A stretch of DNA of 64,000 nucleotides from an uncultured Atopobiaceae bacterium (GCA_944320385.1 CALUHH010000002.1:122324-186323), one strand, 5' to 3'; shown: positions 47,258 through 57,500, counted from the first letter of the stretch. Numbers and translations are program-made. Notes: generated by a model not told the origin, from the sequence alone.

Positions 47258-49282
47258 CTACTTGCGCACCTCGTCGAGGTAGCGGGGCTTCTCCACGAGC
47301 GCGCCCTCCGCGTCGTCGATGGCGCGGCGCAGCTCGCCCGCCCGCTCGATGTACTGTCCCAGGACGTAGCGCAGGTCGGGCTCGGAGAGCCGCGCCACGA
47401 GCCCGCGCGCGTCGGCAACGCCCGTGCCAAAGCGGCGCGGGTCGCAGTTTGACTGTGCGAGCTCGACGATCTTCTCGAACGTCGCGCGCTCGCCCGGGTG
47501 AACCTCGCGCAGGCGCACCATGAGCTCCAGCTGCTCAAGCTCGCACATGATCTCCCACAGGCAGAAGACCGCCCGCTCCGCGGCGTTGCGGTAGCGCGCG
47601 AGCTCCGCGACCTCACGGTCCTTCTCGCCGTCTTTGCCCAGTCCCTCGACGAAGCGGCTCGCCTGCGTGTGGACCATCTGGAAGTGCAGCAGGGTCTCCG
47701 ACGAGACCACGGTGTCCACGCGCCCCACGAGGGTGGCGCGCACCAGGTCCCAGTAGTGCTCGATCATGCCAAACATCTGGCGGACGTTGGCCACGAAGAG
47801 GCGCCGGTCGGAGGTGGGGCACACGAGGCGGTTGACCAGCGCCACGGTGGCGATCGCCAGCGCCAGGCTCGCGAGGCGCATGCCGGTGGCGTAGGAGTCG
47901 TCGATGGAGACGCTCGCCATGGTCACGGCGTAGGCCGTGGCAAAGAACGCCGACGTCACCGAGCCTGGCGTCGAGGCGTAGAGCGGCGCCACGAGCACCA
48001 TGCCCAAAATGGTGACGCCCACGTAGTCGAGGTTGAGCAGCGCCACGGCGTGCACGAAGAGGCATCCGATGACGGTTCCGACCATGCGCGTGCGCATGCG
48101 CCGCACGGACTCTCCCGGGAAGGGCTGCAGCAGCAGGAACGCGTGAAGGGCGAACCAGTAGAGCTTCTCCACGGGAAAGAGCAGGTTGGTGGTGCAGCTC
48201 ACGGCCAGCACGGCACCGCAGCGCACGGCGAAGCGCATCTCAAAGGAGTCGAGGCTCGGCCGCTTGCGGAAGACGGCCACGCGGGCGAGGCCGCGCGGCG
48301 TGAGGCGCCAGGGCCGCTGGCGGGGGTCGGCGGCGGTGCGCAGGATGAGGATGACCAGGTTGAGATACCCCTGGAAGAAGATGCGGAAGCGGTCCTCGCG
48401 CACCTGCGTCCGGGCGAGAAGGGCGCGGGCCTTGGGGAGCAGCGCCTCGCACGCCTCGGCGGACTCGAGCCGCAGGGCGACGTTGAGCTCGTCGGTGAGG
48501 TCGGCCAGCGCCACGAGCGCGCTGCCGTGCTCCTCGACGTGATCCCCCGTCCAGTCGGAGCTCCCCGTGAGGTAAGCCGTGCGCTGCGCGAGCGTGGCGA
48601 ACATGTCCAGGAGGTCCGCCACGCGCGGCGGGGCGCAGGAGTCCTCGCGCGCCGTGTAGGCGAGGCGCGCGAAGTCGCTCCGCAGCCGAAGGAGCTCGCC
48701 GCGCAGGGGCCCGTCCGTACCCGACCGCGCCGCGGAGCGCAGGTCGTCGGCGAGGCGGCGGACGTAGTCGTGGAGCTGCTCGCGCGGCTCGTCCGCCCGA
48801 TGTCGCGCGATGCCGGCCACGAGCAGGCACAGCGAGAGCAGGCTGCAGGACGCCAGGAGGACCCCTGCCTGCGTCCAGAAGGTCTCAACGATGGCGTAGG
48901 GGCGCAGCTCCAGCCAGCAGAAGAGCATGGTGTAGGGGAAGTAGCGCCGGGGGTTGAGCTGCGAGGAGCGCATGAAGACCAGGAAGAACGGCACGCAGAG
49001 GTTTACCGCCACGCTCAGGACCACGTTGGAGACGGCCAGGCGCGCCGCCAGCAGCGCGAAGGCGCTCACGAGGAAGAAGCGCGCGTACTGCGTGGGCGGG
49101 TTGTACTTGTGCAGCCGCGTCTCGAAGAGCGTGGTGTAGGGGGAGACGACGAGCAGGTAGTCGGATCCAAAGGCCAGCGTGACGATCCAGAGCAGCGCGA
49201 TGAAGAACAAGATCGTGGGCAGCGTGTCCACGAGCTTGTCGCGCTTGCTCTCGAGCCGTATCAGCGCCTTGTCGACGTTCAT
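47258..49282 (-). CDS. FUSC-family (aromatic acid exporter-like) membrane protein
   Basis: The 674-residue protein has two membrane blocks (residues about 15-165 and 365-520), each with several helices, separated by a ~190-residue soluble helical region. This is the FUSC/YccS/AaeB layout. The second block has NLLFPVEKLYWFALHAFLLL and RTRMVGTVIGCLFVHAVALL, close to the FUSC RxxGTxxG signature. Family members export aromatic carboxylic acids or related compounds; the substrate here is unknown. The start ATG 49282 is preceded by GAGGAGCGGC. The 3' end touches the hairpin element. Confidence 0.85.
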   Translation of the reverse strand: MNVDKALIRLESKRDKLVDTLPTILFFIALLWIVTLAFGSDYLLVVSPYTTLFETRLHKYNPPTQYARFFLVSAFALLAARLAVSNVVLSVAVNLCVPFFLVFMRSSQLNPRRYFPYTMLFCWLELRPYAIVETFWTQAGVLLASCSLLSLCLLVAGIARHRADEPREQLHDYVRRLADDLRSAARSGTDGPLRGELLRLRSDFARLAYTAREDSCAPPRVADLLDMFATLAQRTAYLTGSSDWTGDHVEEHGSALVALADLTDELNVALRLESAEACEALLPKARALLARTQVREDRFRIFFQGYLNLVILILRTAADPRQRPWRLTPRGLARVAVFRKRPSLDSFEMRFAVRCGAVLAVSCTTNLLFPVEKLYWFALHAFLLLQPFPGESVRRMRTRMVGTVIGCLFVHAVALLNLDYVGVTILGMVLVAPLYASTPGSVTSAFFATAYAVTMASVSIDDSYATGMRLASLALAIATVALVNRLVCPTSDRRLFVANVRQMFGMIEHYWDLVRATLVGRVDTVVSSETLLHFQMVHTQASRFVEGLGKDGEKDREVAELARYRNAAERAVFCLWEIMCELEQLELMVRLREVHPGERATFEKIVELAQSNCDPRRFGTGVADARGLVARLSEPDLRYVLGQYIERAGELRRAIDDAEGALVEKPRYLDEVRK

Positions 49283-49312
49283 TGCCGCTCCTCGGCGGTG
49301 CAGGGACCTCGG

Positions 49313-50572
49313 TCACACTCCCATGACAAACATGATAACGGTGAGTACCACCACGGCAACGATGGTGAGCCAGGTGAGCGCGTTCCAGACGCGACCGTTG
49401 ACGTGGCGGCCCATCACGTGCTTGTCGCTCGCGATGAGGACCATGAAGACCAAAAGCACCGGCAGCAGCACGCCGTTGATGACCTGGGCGATCATCATGA
49501 TGCCAAAGAGATTGACGTTGGGGAGAAGGACCACGACGGCGGAGATGGCAATGACGGCGGTGATGATGCCGCGGTACGCCGGCGCCTCGGCCCAGCTGCG
49601 GTCGGCGCCGCGCTCCCAGCCAAAGGCCTCGCACACGGCGCTCGAGGTGATGCCGGGCAGCACGCACGCGGCGAGAAACGACGCCCCGGTGAGGCCGGCG
49701 CCAAAGAGCGCCTCGGCGTAGTCGCCCACGAGCGGGGCCAGCGCAGCGGCGGCGTCCTCGGCGCTGCTCACCTGGATGCCGGCGGGGTTGAGCACGGCGC
49801 CGGTGGTGAGGATGATGAACCAGGAGATGACGCTCGCGGCGACGGCCCCGGTGACGGTGTCGATGCGCTGGTAGGGGAGGTCATCTGCCTGCGCGTTCTT
49901 CTCGACCACGTTGCTCTGCGCCAGGAAGAGCATCCACGGCGCGATCGCGGTGCCCACGCTCGCCACGAGCAGCGACAGGTACTGGGGCGTCGCGTGGACG
50001 TGGGGGACCACGGTGTCGAGCAGCGCCTCGCCCCAGTCCGGGCCCACCATGACGCCCGCCACGATGTAGGTCACAAAGACGCAGGCGATGGCGAGAAGGA
50101 CCTTCTCGATGCGTCGGTACGACCCGCTCATCGTGAGGAGCCAGATCGCGAGCGCCGCAACGGGCACCGAGACGACGGGCGGCACGTCGAAGAGGGCGAG
50201 CGCCGAGGCGATGCCCGCGAACTCGGAGAGCGTGACCGTGGTGTTTGAGACCAGCAGCGCGAGCATGGCCAGGGCGGAGAGGCGCACGCCAAACTGCTCG
50301 CGGATCAGCGACGCCAGGCCCTTGCCGGTGACGCAGCCCATGCGCGCCGCGGTCTCCTGTGCGACGATGAGCAGAAAGCACATGACCGGAACGGTCCAGA
50401 GCTGGTGAAAGCCAAAGAGCGCGCCGGCGTTGGAGTAGGTGGCCACGCCGCCCGCGTCCGCGCCGGCGAGCGCCGCCACCATGCCGGGCCCCATGGCCGC
50501 GAGGATGAGGCGCGGCTGTAGGCGCGTGCGCGGCGCCTCGGCGTCCTTCTCGCCTTTCCTGAGCGCCGGCAC
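49313..50572 (-). CDS. NRAMP-related divalent metal transporter (NRMT-like)
   Basis: The 419-residue protein has about 11 membrane helices of the NRAMP/SLC11 fold. The TM1 metal motif, normally DPGN, is DAGG here (AGADAGGVATYSN), and the TM6 region reads IAPWMLFLAQSNVVEKN without the usual MPHN. Such substitutions characterise the NRAMP-related Mg2+ transporters (NRMTs), first structurally described from Eggerthella lenta, also a coriobacterium. Pairing with MgtE supports Mg2+ or Mn2+ handling. The start is GTG 50572, which lies only 2 bp beyond the end of the upstream mgtE-like gene, so they are translationally coupled. Confidence 0.85.
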   Translation of the reverse strand: MPALRKGEKDAEAPRTRLQPRLILAAMGPGMVAALAGADAGGVATYSNAGALFGFHQLWTVPVMCFLLIVAQETAARMGCVTGKGLASLIREQFGVRLSALAMLALLVSNTTVTLSEFAGIASALALFDVPPVVSVPVAALAIWLLTMSGSYRRIEKVLLAIACVFVTYIVAGVMVGPDWGEALLDTVVPHVHATPQYLSLLVASVGTAIAPWMLFLAQSNVVEKNAQADDLPYQRIDTVTGAVAASVISWFIILTTGAVLNPAGIQVSSAEDAAAALAPLVGDYAEALFGAGLTGASFLAACVLPGITSSAVCEAFGWERGADRSWAEAPAYRGIITAVIAISAVVVLLPNVNLFGIMMIAQVINGVLLPVLLVFMVLIASDKHVMGRHVNGRVWNALTWLTIVAVVVLTVIMFVMGV

Positions 50573-50574
50573 GC

Positions 50575-52440
50575 CTACCCCACCAGCCCCATCGGCGCGG
50601 CGAGCACGGCCACGGCCGCCAGGAACACCGCCACCGCCACGAGCATGGAGACCAGGGAGAGCGTAAAGCCCGAGGTCTCCTTGTTGCGCTCGTCGCGGCT
50701 GCGCAGCAGGCCCAGGTAGAGCGGGGACGTGGCAAACGAGAAGAACGTGGAGACCGCCGCGGCGACGCCGCCCGTGGACAGGGCGCTCCCGAGCCCGCCG
50801 AGCGCGGACGGGACCGACGGCACGGCCGGCGAGGCGATGACGCTCTCGAGCGCGATGACGATCAGCGCGACGAGGGCGCCGAGCGAGACGCCCAGGCCCA
50901 GGCCCTTGAACGTGAAGCCGATCATCGAGGGCGAGTCCTCGTCGTCGGGGTCGTTCTCCAGGAAGAAGTTGGTGACGTAGCTCACGGAGTCGTCTGCGAG
51001 CACGAGGGCCACGGCGAGCGGGATGGCGGCGGCGAGCGTCTCGCCGAGGCCGAGGCTGCCGCCCACCACAAACGCCAGCGCGAGCACGCCGAGCGCCCAG
51101 AGGGCGACCCAGACGTTGCGGCGCACGAGCCAGATGAGGGTGCTCGCGTGCCCGGAGTCCTCGCCGTCCGCCGAGCCGCCGGCCACGCGCAGGTCCTCGG
51201 CGTGCTCCTCCTCCAGGACGTCGAGCGCGTCGTCGACGGTGACGATGCCCAGCAGGCGCCCCTCGTCGTTGACGACGGGCATGGCGAGCAGGTTGTACTT
51301 GGCGATGTCCTCGGCCACGTCCTCCTGGTCATCCTCGGGGCTGGCGGTCACGAGGTCCTCGGTGGCGAGCTCGGAGAGGCGCGTCTCGGGAGCGGCGACG
51401 ATGAGCGCGTTGAGGGTCACCACGCCGGAGAGGCGGCCCTCCTCGTTGGTGAGGTAGACGTAGCGGACGGACTCGAAGTCCTCGTCCAGGCCGCGCAGCA
51501 GCTCCACGGCGTCGGCCACGGTGGCTCCCTCGTCGATGGAGGCGACCTCGGAGGTCATGATGCGGCCGGCGGTGTTCTCGCGGTAGCCCAGAAGCTGGCG
51601 GATGGCGCGCTGCTCCTGGACGCCCATCAGGCGCAGGAGCTTCTCGGCCTTGTCGTAGTCGAGCTCGGAGACGAGCTCGGCGGCGTCGTCCGGGTCCATC
51701 TCGGACAGCATGCGCGAGGCGTCGGTCTCGGTGAGGTTGCCCATGAGCTCGGCGGCCATCGCGTCGTCGTCGAACTCGGCCATGGCGCCGGCGCGCTGCT
51801 CGTCGTCGAGCTGGGCGAAGACCTGGCCGCGCAGGCGCGGGTCCAGCCGCTCGATGATGTCGGCGATGTCGGCGGGGTGCATGTCGTCGAGGGTCTTGTG
51901 GGAGACGGAGAGCTTGACGTTGGAGAGGTCGCGCTCCACGAGGTCCATGTAGCTCCACGCGATGATCTTCTCGGGCATCGGGTGGCCGAAGGCGCGCGCC
52001 AGGCGCAGGGCCACGCGCTCCAGGGCGGGGTGCAGGCTGCGCAGCAGGCCGCGCGCGCCCACCTCGGCGCCCAGCAGACGCAGCTGGGTGGAGCTGGTGT
52101 CCGAGAGCTTGAGGTCGTTCACGCGCACGACGCGCATGCCGTGGGTGTCCACGATCTGCTTGTTCAAGATGTCGCGGGCGAGAAGGACCTCGTCCGGCTG
52201 CAGGTACGAGAAGCGCAGGTCGGTGGCTATGACCTTGAGGTGGACCTCGTGCTCGTCATAGGTGTCCACGAACTTGCGCCACGAGATCATGATGGGGGTG
52301 CGGCCGGGGCCCATGAAGGCCAGGCTCGTGATGCGGGGAAAGACCTCGCCCGTGGCGATGCCGAGGTCGGAGACCGTGCCGACCTTCTCGCCGTCGGCGT
52401 CCAGAACGGGGTTGCCCAAGAGCTGGGACAGGTAGATCAT
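50575..52440 (-). CDS. MgtE-like Mg2+ transporter with N-terminal PRC-barrel
   Basis: The 621-residue protein starts with a PRC-barrel-like domain (DADGEKVGTVSDLGIATGEV). It then has an MgtE_N superhelical domain (HPADIADIIERLDPRLRGQV, SEMDPDDAAELVSELD), a CBS pair (RIMTSEVASIDEGATVADAV, LLAMPVVNDEGRLLGIVTVD) and about five membrane helices (residues about 440-621). MgtE_N and CBS domains gate the channel in response to Mg2+. The membrane domain is more divergent than in typical MgtE. It is the first gene of a two-gene unit with the NRAMP-like protein. The start ATG 52440 follows AAGGAGCGCGC. Confidence 0.85.
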   Translation of the reverse strand: MIYLSQLLGNPVLDADGEKVGTVSDLGIATGEVFPRITSLAFMGPGRTPIMISWRKFVDTYDEHEVHLKVIATDLRFSYLQPDEVLLARDILNKQIVDTHGMRVVRVNDLKLSDTSSTQLRLLGAEVGARGLLRSLHPALERVALRLARAFGHPMPEKIIAWSYMDLVERDLSNVKLSVSHKTLDDMHPADIADIIERLDPRLRGQVFAQLDDEQRAGAMAEFDDDAMAAELMGNLTETDASRMLSEMDPDDAAELVSELDYDKAEKLLRLMGVQEQRAIRQLLGYRENTAGRIMTSEVASIDEGATVADAVELLRGLDEDFESVRYVYLTNEEGRLSGVVTLNALIVAAPETRLSELATEDLVTASPEDDQEDVAEDIAKYNLLAMPVVNDEGRLLGIVTVDDALDVLEEEHAEDLRVAGGSADGEDSGHASTLIWLVRRNVWVALWALGVLALAFVVGGSLGLGETLAAAIPLAVALVLADDSVSYVTNFFLENDPDDEDSPSMIGFTFKGLGLGVSLGALVALIVIALESVIASPAVPSVPSALGGLGSALSTGGVAAAVSTFFSFATSPLYLGLLRSRDERNKETSGFTLSLVSMLVAVAVFLAAVAVLAAPMGLVG

Positions 52441-52605
52441 GCGCGCTCCTTAGTTGCGTCTTGCGTCGGGCGACGCGCTCGCGGGGCGCGCCGCAGAGTC
52501 ATCGACTGTGAGGTCGAGGTTTCATGCGGACCCTTCTCTTCGGCGGATTTTCCACTGGTCATTGTAGCCCATGCGGGCCGGGCGGCGAGGCGTCTTGGCG
52601 CGTGC

Positions 52606-52919
52606 GCTTAACAATCACGGTCTATCCGGATGCGCGACGGTCGCGTGCTTAAGGATCGCGCCGCGTCCGGCGAATCGGAACCGGCGTGCTTAAAGATCGC
52701 CCCGCGTCCGGCGAGAAGGACGAGTGGCGCTTAAAGATCGCCCCGCGTCCAAAGGGGAGGCGCGCGGCCCGTCCGGATGGGCGGCGATTCTTAAGCCGTG
52801 AGGGCTCTTCTCGCCAGACGCAAGGCAATCTTTAAGCATGGCGGCGCCGATTCGCCGGACGCAAGGCGATCATTAAGCGTGATGGCGCCGATCCGCCGGA
52901 TAGGTCGCGATCTTTAAGC
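52606..52919. repeat. Mirrored phased array A2: eight 24-nt units, exact 41-bp period
   Basis: Four units start at 52606, 52647, 52688 and 52729 (GCTTAAAGATCGCC at one end, GTCCGG at the other). Four inverted units start at 52773, 52814, 52855 and 52896. Every step within a half is exactly 41 bp, giving 24-nt units and 17-nt spacers, with a 20-nt centre. The outermost pair uniquely shares CTATCCGG in place of CGTCCGG. Spacers 52671-52687 and 52838-52854 are complementary over about 12 of 17 bases. No gene is supported in 52441-53014, which also includes the mgtE promoter side. Confidence 0.95.
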
Positions 52920-53014
52920 AGCACCCGTGCCGTCGCCCGCGAGCGTTTGTGTCCGGTGCGCGTCGTATGATGGAGCGGAGAGGAGACCAGCTATATGAAG
53001 TCAAGACCCGAGGG

Positions 53015-54274
53015 CTAGCTTTTCTCGTTCTCGGTTTTTTCGGAACCAGCACCTTGAGAACCGGATACCGAATGCTTTGAGGGGTCCCTTCCCGGCCTCG
53101 CCGGGTCGTACGGGACCCCGTCCCGCATCACCGCGAACACGATGTGGCACAGCTTGCGCGCCACGGCGGTCACCGCCACCCGGTGGCACTTGCCCTCGGC
53201 GCGCTTCCTCTCGTAGAAGGCGCGCAGGGACGGGTCGTACTGCCAGGCCCTGCTGGCCGCGAGCCAGAGGGCCCTCCTGAGGTAGGGCGACCCGTGCTTG
53301 GTGATGGGCCCGCCCCCGCTGTCGAACTTCCCGGACTGGTTCACCCCGGAGTTCAGCCCGGCGTAGCTCACGAGCGCGGGGGCGTTGCGGAAGCGCGAGA
53401 CGTCGCCTATCTCGGCGACGATCTGGGCGCCGGTGGCGTAGGAGACGCCGGGGATGGTGAGCACGAGCGGCTCGACCCTCTCCAGCAGCTCCCTGATGAG
53501 GGCGTCGAACTTGGCGCACTCCGCGTCGAGGAAGTCCATCTGGCGCACGAGCGAGCGGACCTGCATCGAGGCGGCCGCCTCGCCGAGCCTGATGCCGACG
53601 GAGCCCTTCGCGAGCGCCTTGAGCTCGGCCGCCTTGCCGTCCATGCGGCGGCTGCCGCGCGCGGCCTCGGAGATGTCGCGCTGCAGCGAGTCCGCGCGCC
53701 TGCGCGCGAGCTCGGAGGGCAGCGGGCTCCTGGAGAGCACGGCGCGCCCGGCGGCCCCGAACACGTCGGAGAACGCCCCGGGGAGCTCCGGGAAGTAGGA
53801 GTCCAGCAGGCACAGGCACTGCGTCTTCACCTCGGCGAGCTCGGCCTTGAGCGACTGCCGGTATCGCGTGAGCGAGCGCAGCGACTGGACCTCGTCGGTG
53901 GCGAGCCTCGTCGGGTCGTACCGGCCGATGCGCAGCGTCTCGGCGATGAGGCCCGCGTCCACGCGGTCGTTCTTCACCCTGTCGAGTCCCTTCAGCCTGC
54001 GCACGGCGCGCACCTGCACGGGGTCGATCACCGCGACCGAGTAGCCCCTGGAGACCAGGAAGGCGTAGAGCGCCATCCAGTAGTGCCCGGTGGCCTCCAT
54101 GCCGACGAGCACGTCCGAGGGCCCCCCGGCCACCCCCTCGAGCCACGCCTCGCACCGCTCGAAGCCCGCGGCGCTGTTCTTGAAGCCCATGGGCCTCGAG
54201 ACCTCGGAGCCGCGCTCGTCGACGGCCCCTATCACGTGGTCCGCCTTGGCGACGTCCACACCGGCGTACACCAT
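53015..54274 (-). CDS. IS110-family transposase
   Basis: The 419-residue protein has an N-terminal DEDD RuvC-like domain (YAGVDVAKADHV, VGMEATGHYW, KNDRVDAGLIAE). The C-terminal Tnp_20 domain has LTIPGVSYATGAQIVAEIGD and the serine-containing SGKFDSGGGPITKHGSPYLR. These define IS110/IS1111 recombinases, which are guided by an element-encoded bridge RNA. The frame is intact. The C-terminal ~35 residues extend past a 25-bp inverted repeat (53055-53079), so the extreme end may be host-derived or atypical. The start at 54274 follows GGAGAGGAGG on the minus strand. Confidence 0.93.
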   Translation of the reverse strand: MVYAGVDVAKADHVIGAVDERGSEVSRPMGFKNSAAGFERCEAWLEGVAGGPSDVLVGMEATGHYWMALYAFLVSRGYSVAVIDPVQVRAVRRLKGLDRVKNDRVDAGLIAETLRIGRYDPTRLATDEVQSLRSLTRYRQSLKAELAEVKTQCLCLLDSYFPELPGAFSDVFGAAGRAVLSRSPLPSELARRRADSLQRDISEAARGSRRMDGKAAELKALAKGSVGIRLGEAAASMQVRSLVRQMDFLDAECAKFDALIRELLERVEPLVLTIPGVSYATGAQIVAEIGDVSRFRNAPALVSYAGLNSGVNQSGKFDSGGGPITKHGSPYLRRALWLAASRAWQYDPSLRAFYERKRAEGKCHRVAVTAVARKLCHIVFAVMRDGVPYDPARPGRDPSKHSVSGSQGAGSEKTENEKS

Positions 54275-54513
54275 GTCCGCCCCTCCTCTCCGCTGCAGGG
54301 CGGCGGGCCGCCTGCCGCGTCACCCGGGGCCGCAACCTCCCAGAAGAGATCCGAGGTGGCGCATGGCCCCTCATCCAGCTAATCCGCGGAAATGCCCGGG
54401 TGGGGCAGGACGCCACTCTCCTCTGCGGGGTCGCATCGCGCCCCAGGCGCCATGTGGGCGTCCCTGCCCGCCAGAGTCTGCATTGCACCAAAGCATCCGG
54501 TATCCGGCTCTCA
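53055..54513. mobile_element. IS110/IS1111-type insertion sequence, ends approximate
   Basis: A 25-bp imperfect inverted repeat (23 of 25 match) brackets most of the element: TGAGAACCGGATACCGAATG at 53055, and its complement CAAAGCATCCGGTATCCGGC at 54489. It is probably subterminal, as in IS1111-type elements. The exact ends and the target core cannot be fixed without an empty site. The right part (54275-54540), upstream of the transposase, or the left flank may encode the bridge RNA. The right inverted repeat ends 30 bp before the GH3 start codon. Confidence 0.75.
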
Positions 54514-54542
54514 GATGCAACGACTTAAAGATAGGAGGCGCC
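54275..54542 (-). ncRNA. Candidate bridge-RNA region upstream of the IS110 transposase
   Basis: This 268-bp non-coding flank lies 5' of the transposase, where IS110-group elements encode their bridge RNA. It is GC-rich with several possible stems, for example GGGCGGCGGGCC/GGCCGCCTGCC-like pairing near 54300, and a GCATC/GATGC stem around 54490-54516. No base-level fold was computed, so this is a positional inference. If the element belongs to the IS1111 group the RNA would be on the other side. Confidence 0.3.
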
Positions 54543-57500
54543 ATGCCCCGGGCAGAGAAGAGCCGTCACATCCTGCGCCGCATTGGGCGCGTCGCGGCAG
54601 GTGTCGCCGCCGCGGCGGTCGTCATGGCGCTTGCGGCGGGCACGGTGGCCCTGGCGCTTCTCGGCGACACGGTGAAGTCGTACCTGGGGACCGACGTCGT
54701 GGACGTGACGGCCGAGGAGCGCGAGGCCGTGATGGCGTCCGGGCGCGCGCTCGCCGAGCGCGTCGAGGCCGAGGGCGTCGTGCTCGTGCGCAACGAGGAC
54801 GACACGCTGCCGCTGCCCGCCGCGACTGACCGCGTGAACGTCTTTGGGTGGGCCTCCACCCAGTGGGTGGGCTCCGGCTCCGGCTCCGGCCAGGTAACGG
54901 GGTCGGTCATGGGGCTGCTCGAGGCGCTGGAGGAGCGCGGCGTGTCCTACAACCGGGAGCTCTCGGACATGTACCGGGACTTCCACGGCGAGCGGGACTA
55001 TCGCGGCGCCGGCGCGCTCAACAGCCACGATGACGAATACTGCCGCCTGTACGAGCCGTGCCTGGACGACGAGACCTGCTACACCGAGGACCTTCTCGCC
55101 AACGCGCGGGCGTTCTCCGACACGGCGATCGTCGTCATCGGCCGCGTCTCGGGCGAGTCGATCGACTGCCCGACCTGGCAGCACAAGGTGCGCTCCCGCG
55201 ACGGCGCGGTCACGGTCGACGCCACCCGCACCTACCTCGAGCTCTCCTCGGAGGAGGAGGCGCTGCTGCGCTACGTGGGCGCCACCTACGAGCACGTGGT
55301 CGTGGTCGTCAACGCAACCAACACGATGGAGCTCGGCCAGCTCGAGACCATCCCGGGCGTCGACGCGGCGCTGATCGCGGGGCCCACCGGGGAGGTCGGC
55401 GCGCGGGCGGTGGCGTCCGTGCTCTGGGGCGACGTCAACCCCTCCGGCCGCACGGCGGACACCTACGCCTACGACTTCTCAACGGCCGCGAGCTGGGCAA
55501 ACGCGGGCGAGAAGGGCGAGGGCTCCTATCTCGGGTCCCAGGGGCTCTATCCCGCCGACGGAACCGCCAACGTCAACGTGGGCACGCACGAGACCTACGA
55601 CACGGTGCGCTTTGTGGACTATGCCGAGGGCATCTACGTGGGCTACCGCTGGTACGAGACCGCCGACGCGGAGGGCTTCTGGGACGACGTCGCAAACGAG
55701 CACGGGAGGGGCTACGACGGCGTGGTCCAGTACCCCTTTGGGTACGGCCTGAGCTACACGGAGTTTACCTGGGAGGTCATCGGGCGCTCGCCCTCGCAGG
55801 GCACGCGCGTGGGGCGCGAGACGCCCTTCTCGCTGCGCGTGCGCGTGACCAATGTCGGCGACGTGGCCGGCCGCGACGTCCTACAGCTCTATTGCACCAC
55901 GCCCTATGAGCCAGGCGGGATCGAGAAGGCCTCGACCGCGCTCGTGGCCTACGAGAAGACCGGCTTGCTGCAGCCCGGAGAGAGCCAGGAGGTGGCGCTC
56001 TCGTTTGAGCTCGACGACGTGGCCTCGTATGACCACGCGGACGCCAATGCCAACGGCTTTGCCGGCTACGAGCTGGAGCGCGGAGAGTACGTCGTCGAGC
56101 TCAAGCGCAACGCGCATGAGGTTGCGGACTGTCCCGCGGCTCGCACGGTGCTGTGGCTCCCGGAAGACGTCCTGTGCGAGACGAGCCTCGAGACGGGCGC
56201 CGCGGTGACCAACCGCTTTACGGGGGAGTCCGCCGTCGACGGCGTGTCCGTGGACGGGTCGGACTCCGGGGCGGGCATCACCTACCTCACGCGGGCCGAC
56301 TTCGCGGGCACCTTCCCTCGGGCGCGCAGCGCGGACCGGGCCATGGCCGAGGGCGTGGCCGCACTCAACCTCTACGACGAGGAGCAGGCGCGGGAGGACG
56401 CCCTTCTCGCCGCGCAGGGCGCCGGGGTGGGAACCTACCAGCCCCTGGTCTCCACCGGGAGCTCGTCCTGGCAGCTCTTCAAGGACGGCGAGCTCACGGA
56501 GCTGGGCCGCGAGCTGGGGGAGGACTACGCGAGCCCCTTCTGGGAGATCGTGCTCGACCGCATCTCGGTGAGCGACCTGGAGCGTCTCACGCTGCACGGC
56601 TACCTTGCGACCGGGGCGATAGACGCGGTGGGCAAGCCGCTCACCAAGGAGGTCGACGGGCCGGCGCAGGTGGGGTCGTTCAACCAGCTCACGTACGGCG
56701 TGGGATACCCCAGTCCCTGCGTGCTCGCGCAGACATGGAACAAGGGTCTTGCGCGCGACTATGGCCGCCAGCTGGGCCTGGAGGCGGCGGTGCTCGGCGT
56801 CGACGGGCTCTATGCGCCCTGCGCCAACCTCCACCGCACGCCGCTCGGCGGCCGCAACTACGAGTACTACGCGGAGGACCCGCTCGTGTGCGGAACCACG
56901 GCGGCCGAGGTGGTGACGGGCGCGCGCGAGGCGGGGACGTACTGCCTCCTCAAGCACTTTGCGGTCAACAACCAGGACTCGTACCGCGACTCGCTCTACA
57001 CGTGGCTTACCGAGCAGGCCCTGCGCGAGCTCTACCTGCGGCCGTTCCAGATAGCCGTCGAGAGCGGCGCCACGGGACTCATGACCTCGTACAACCGCAT
57101 CGGCGCGGTCTGGGCCGGCGGCAGCTCGGCGCTGCTTTCGGACGTGCTGCGCGGCGAGTGGGGCTTTGCAGGCGCCGTGATCACCGACTACGCCGACCAC
57201 CAGCAGTACATGAGCGCCGACCAGGCCCTTCTCGCCGGCGGGGACCTCTATATGGACGGGGTCTTTCGCAACGGGGAGTACGCGTACGTCCCGGAGGCGG
57301 GGGAGGGCCGGCGCGGCTACGTCGCCAGCCTGCGGCGCGCGGCCAAGGACGTGCTCTATCTGGCGGTCGAGGCGCGTGCGACCAACCTCTCCTACAACGA
57401 GGCGGCCGAGGCGGCGGGCGGCGAGACGCTCGAGCGGCCCGTCAAGCGGCCGGGCTTCAACTACCTGGGGACCGCGCTCGCGCTTGCGGACGCTGCCGCG

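Noticed and set aside
52606..52919. CRISPR array (24-nt repeats with 17-nt spacers)
   Set aside because: Spacers are far too short, units reverse orientation at the centre, repeats vary too much, and no cas genes are present.
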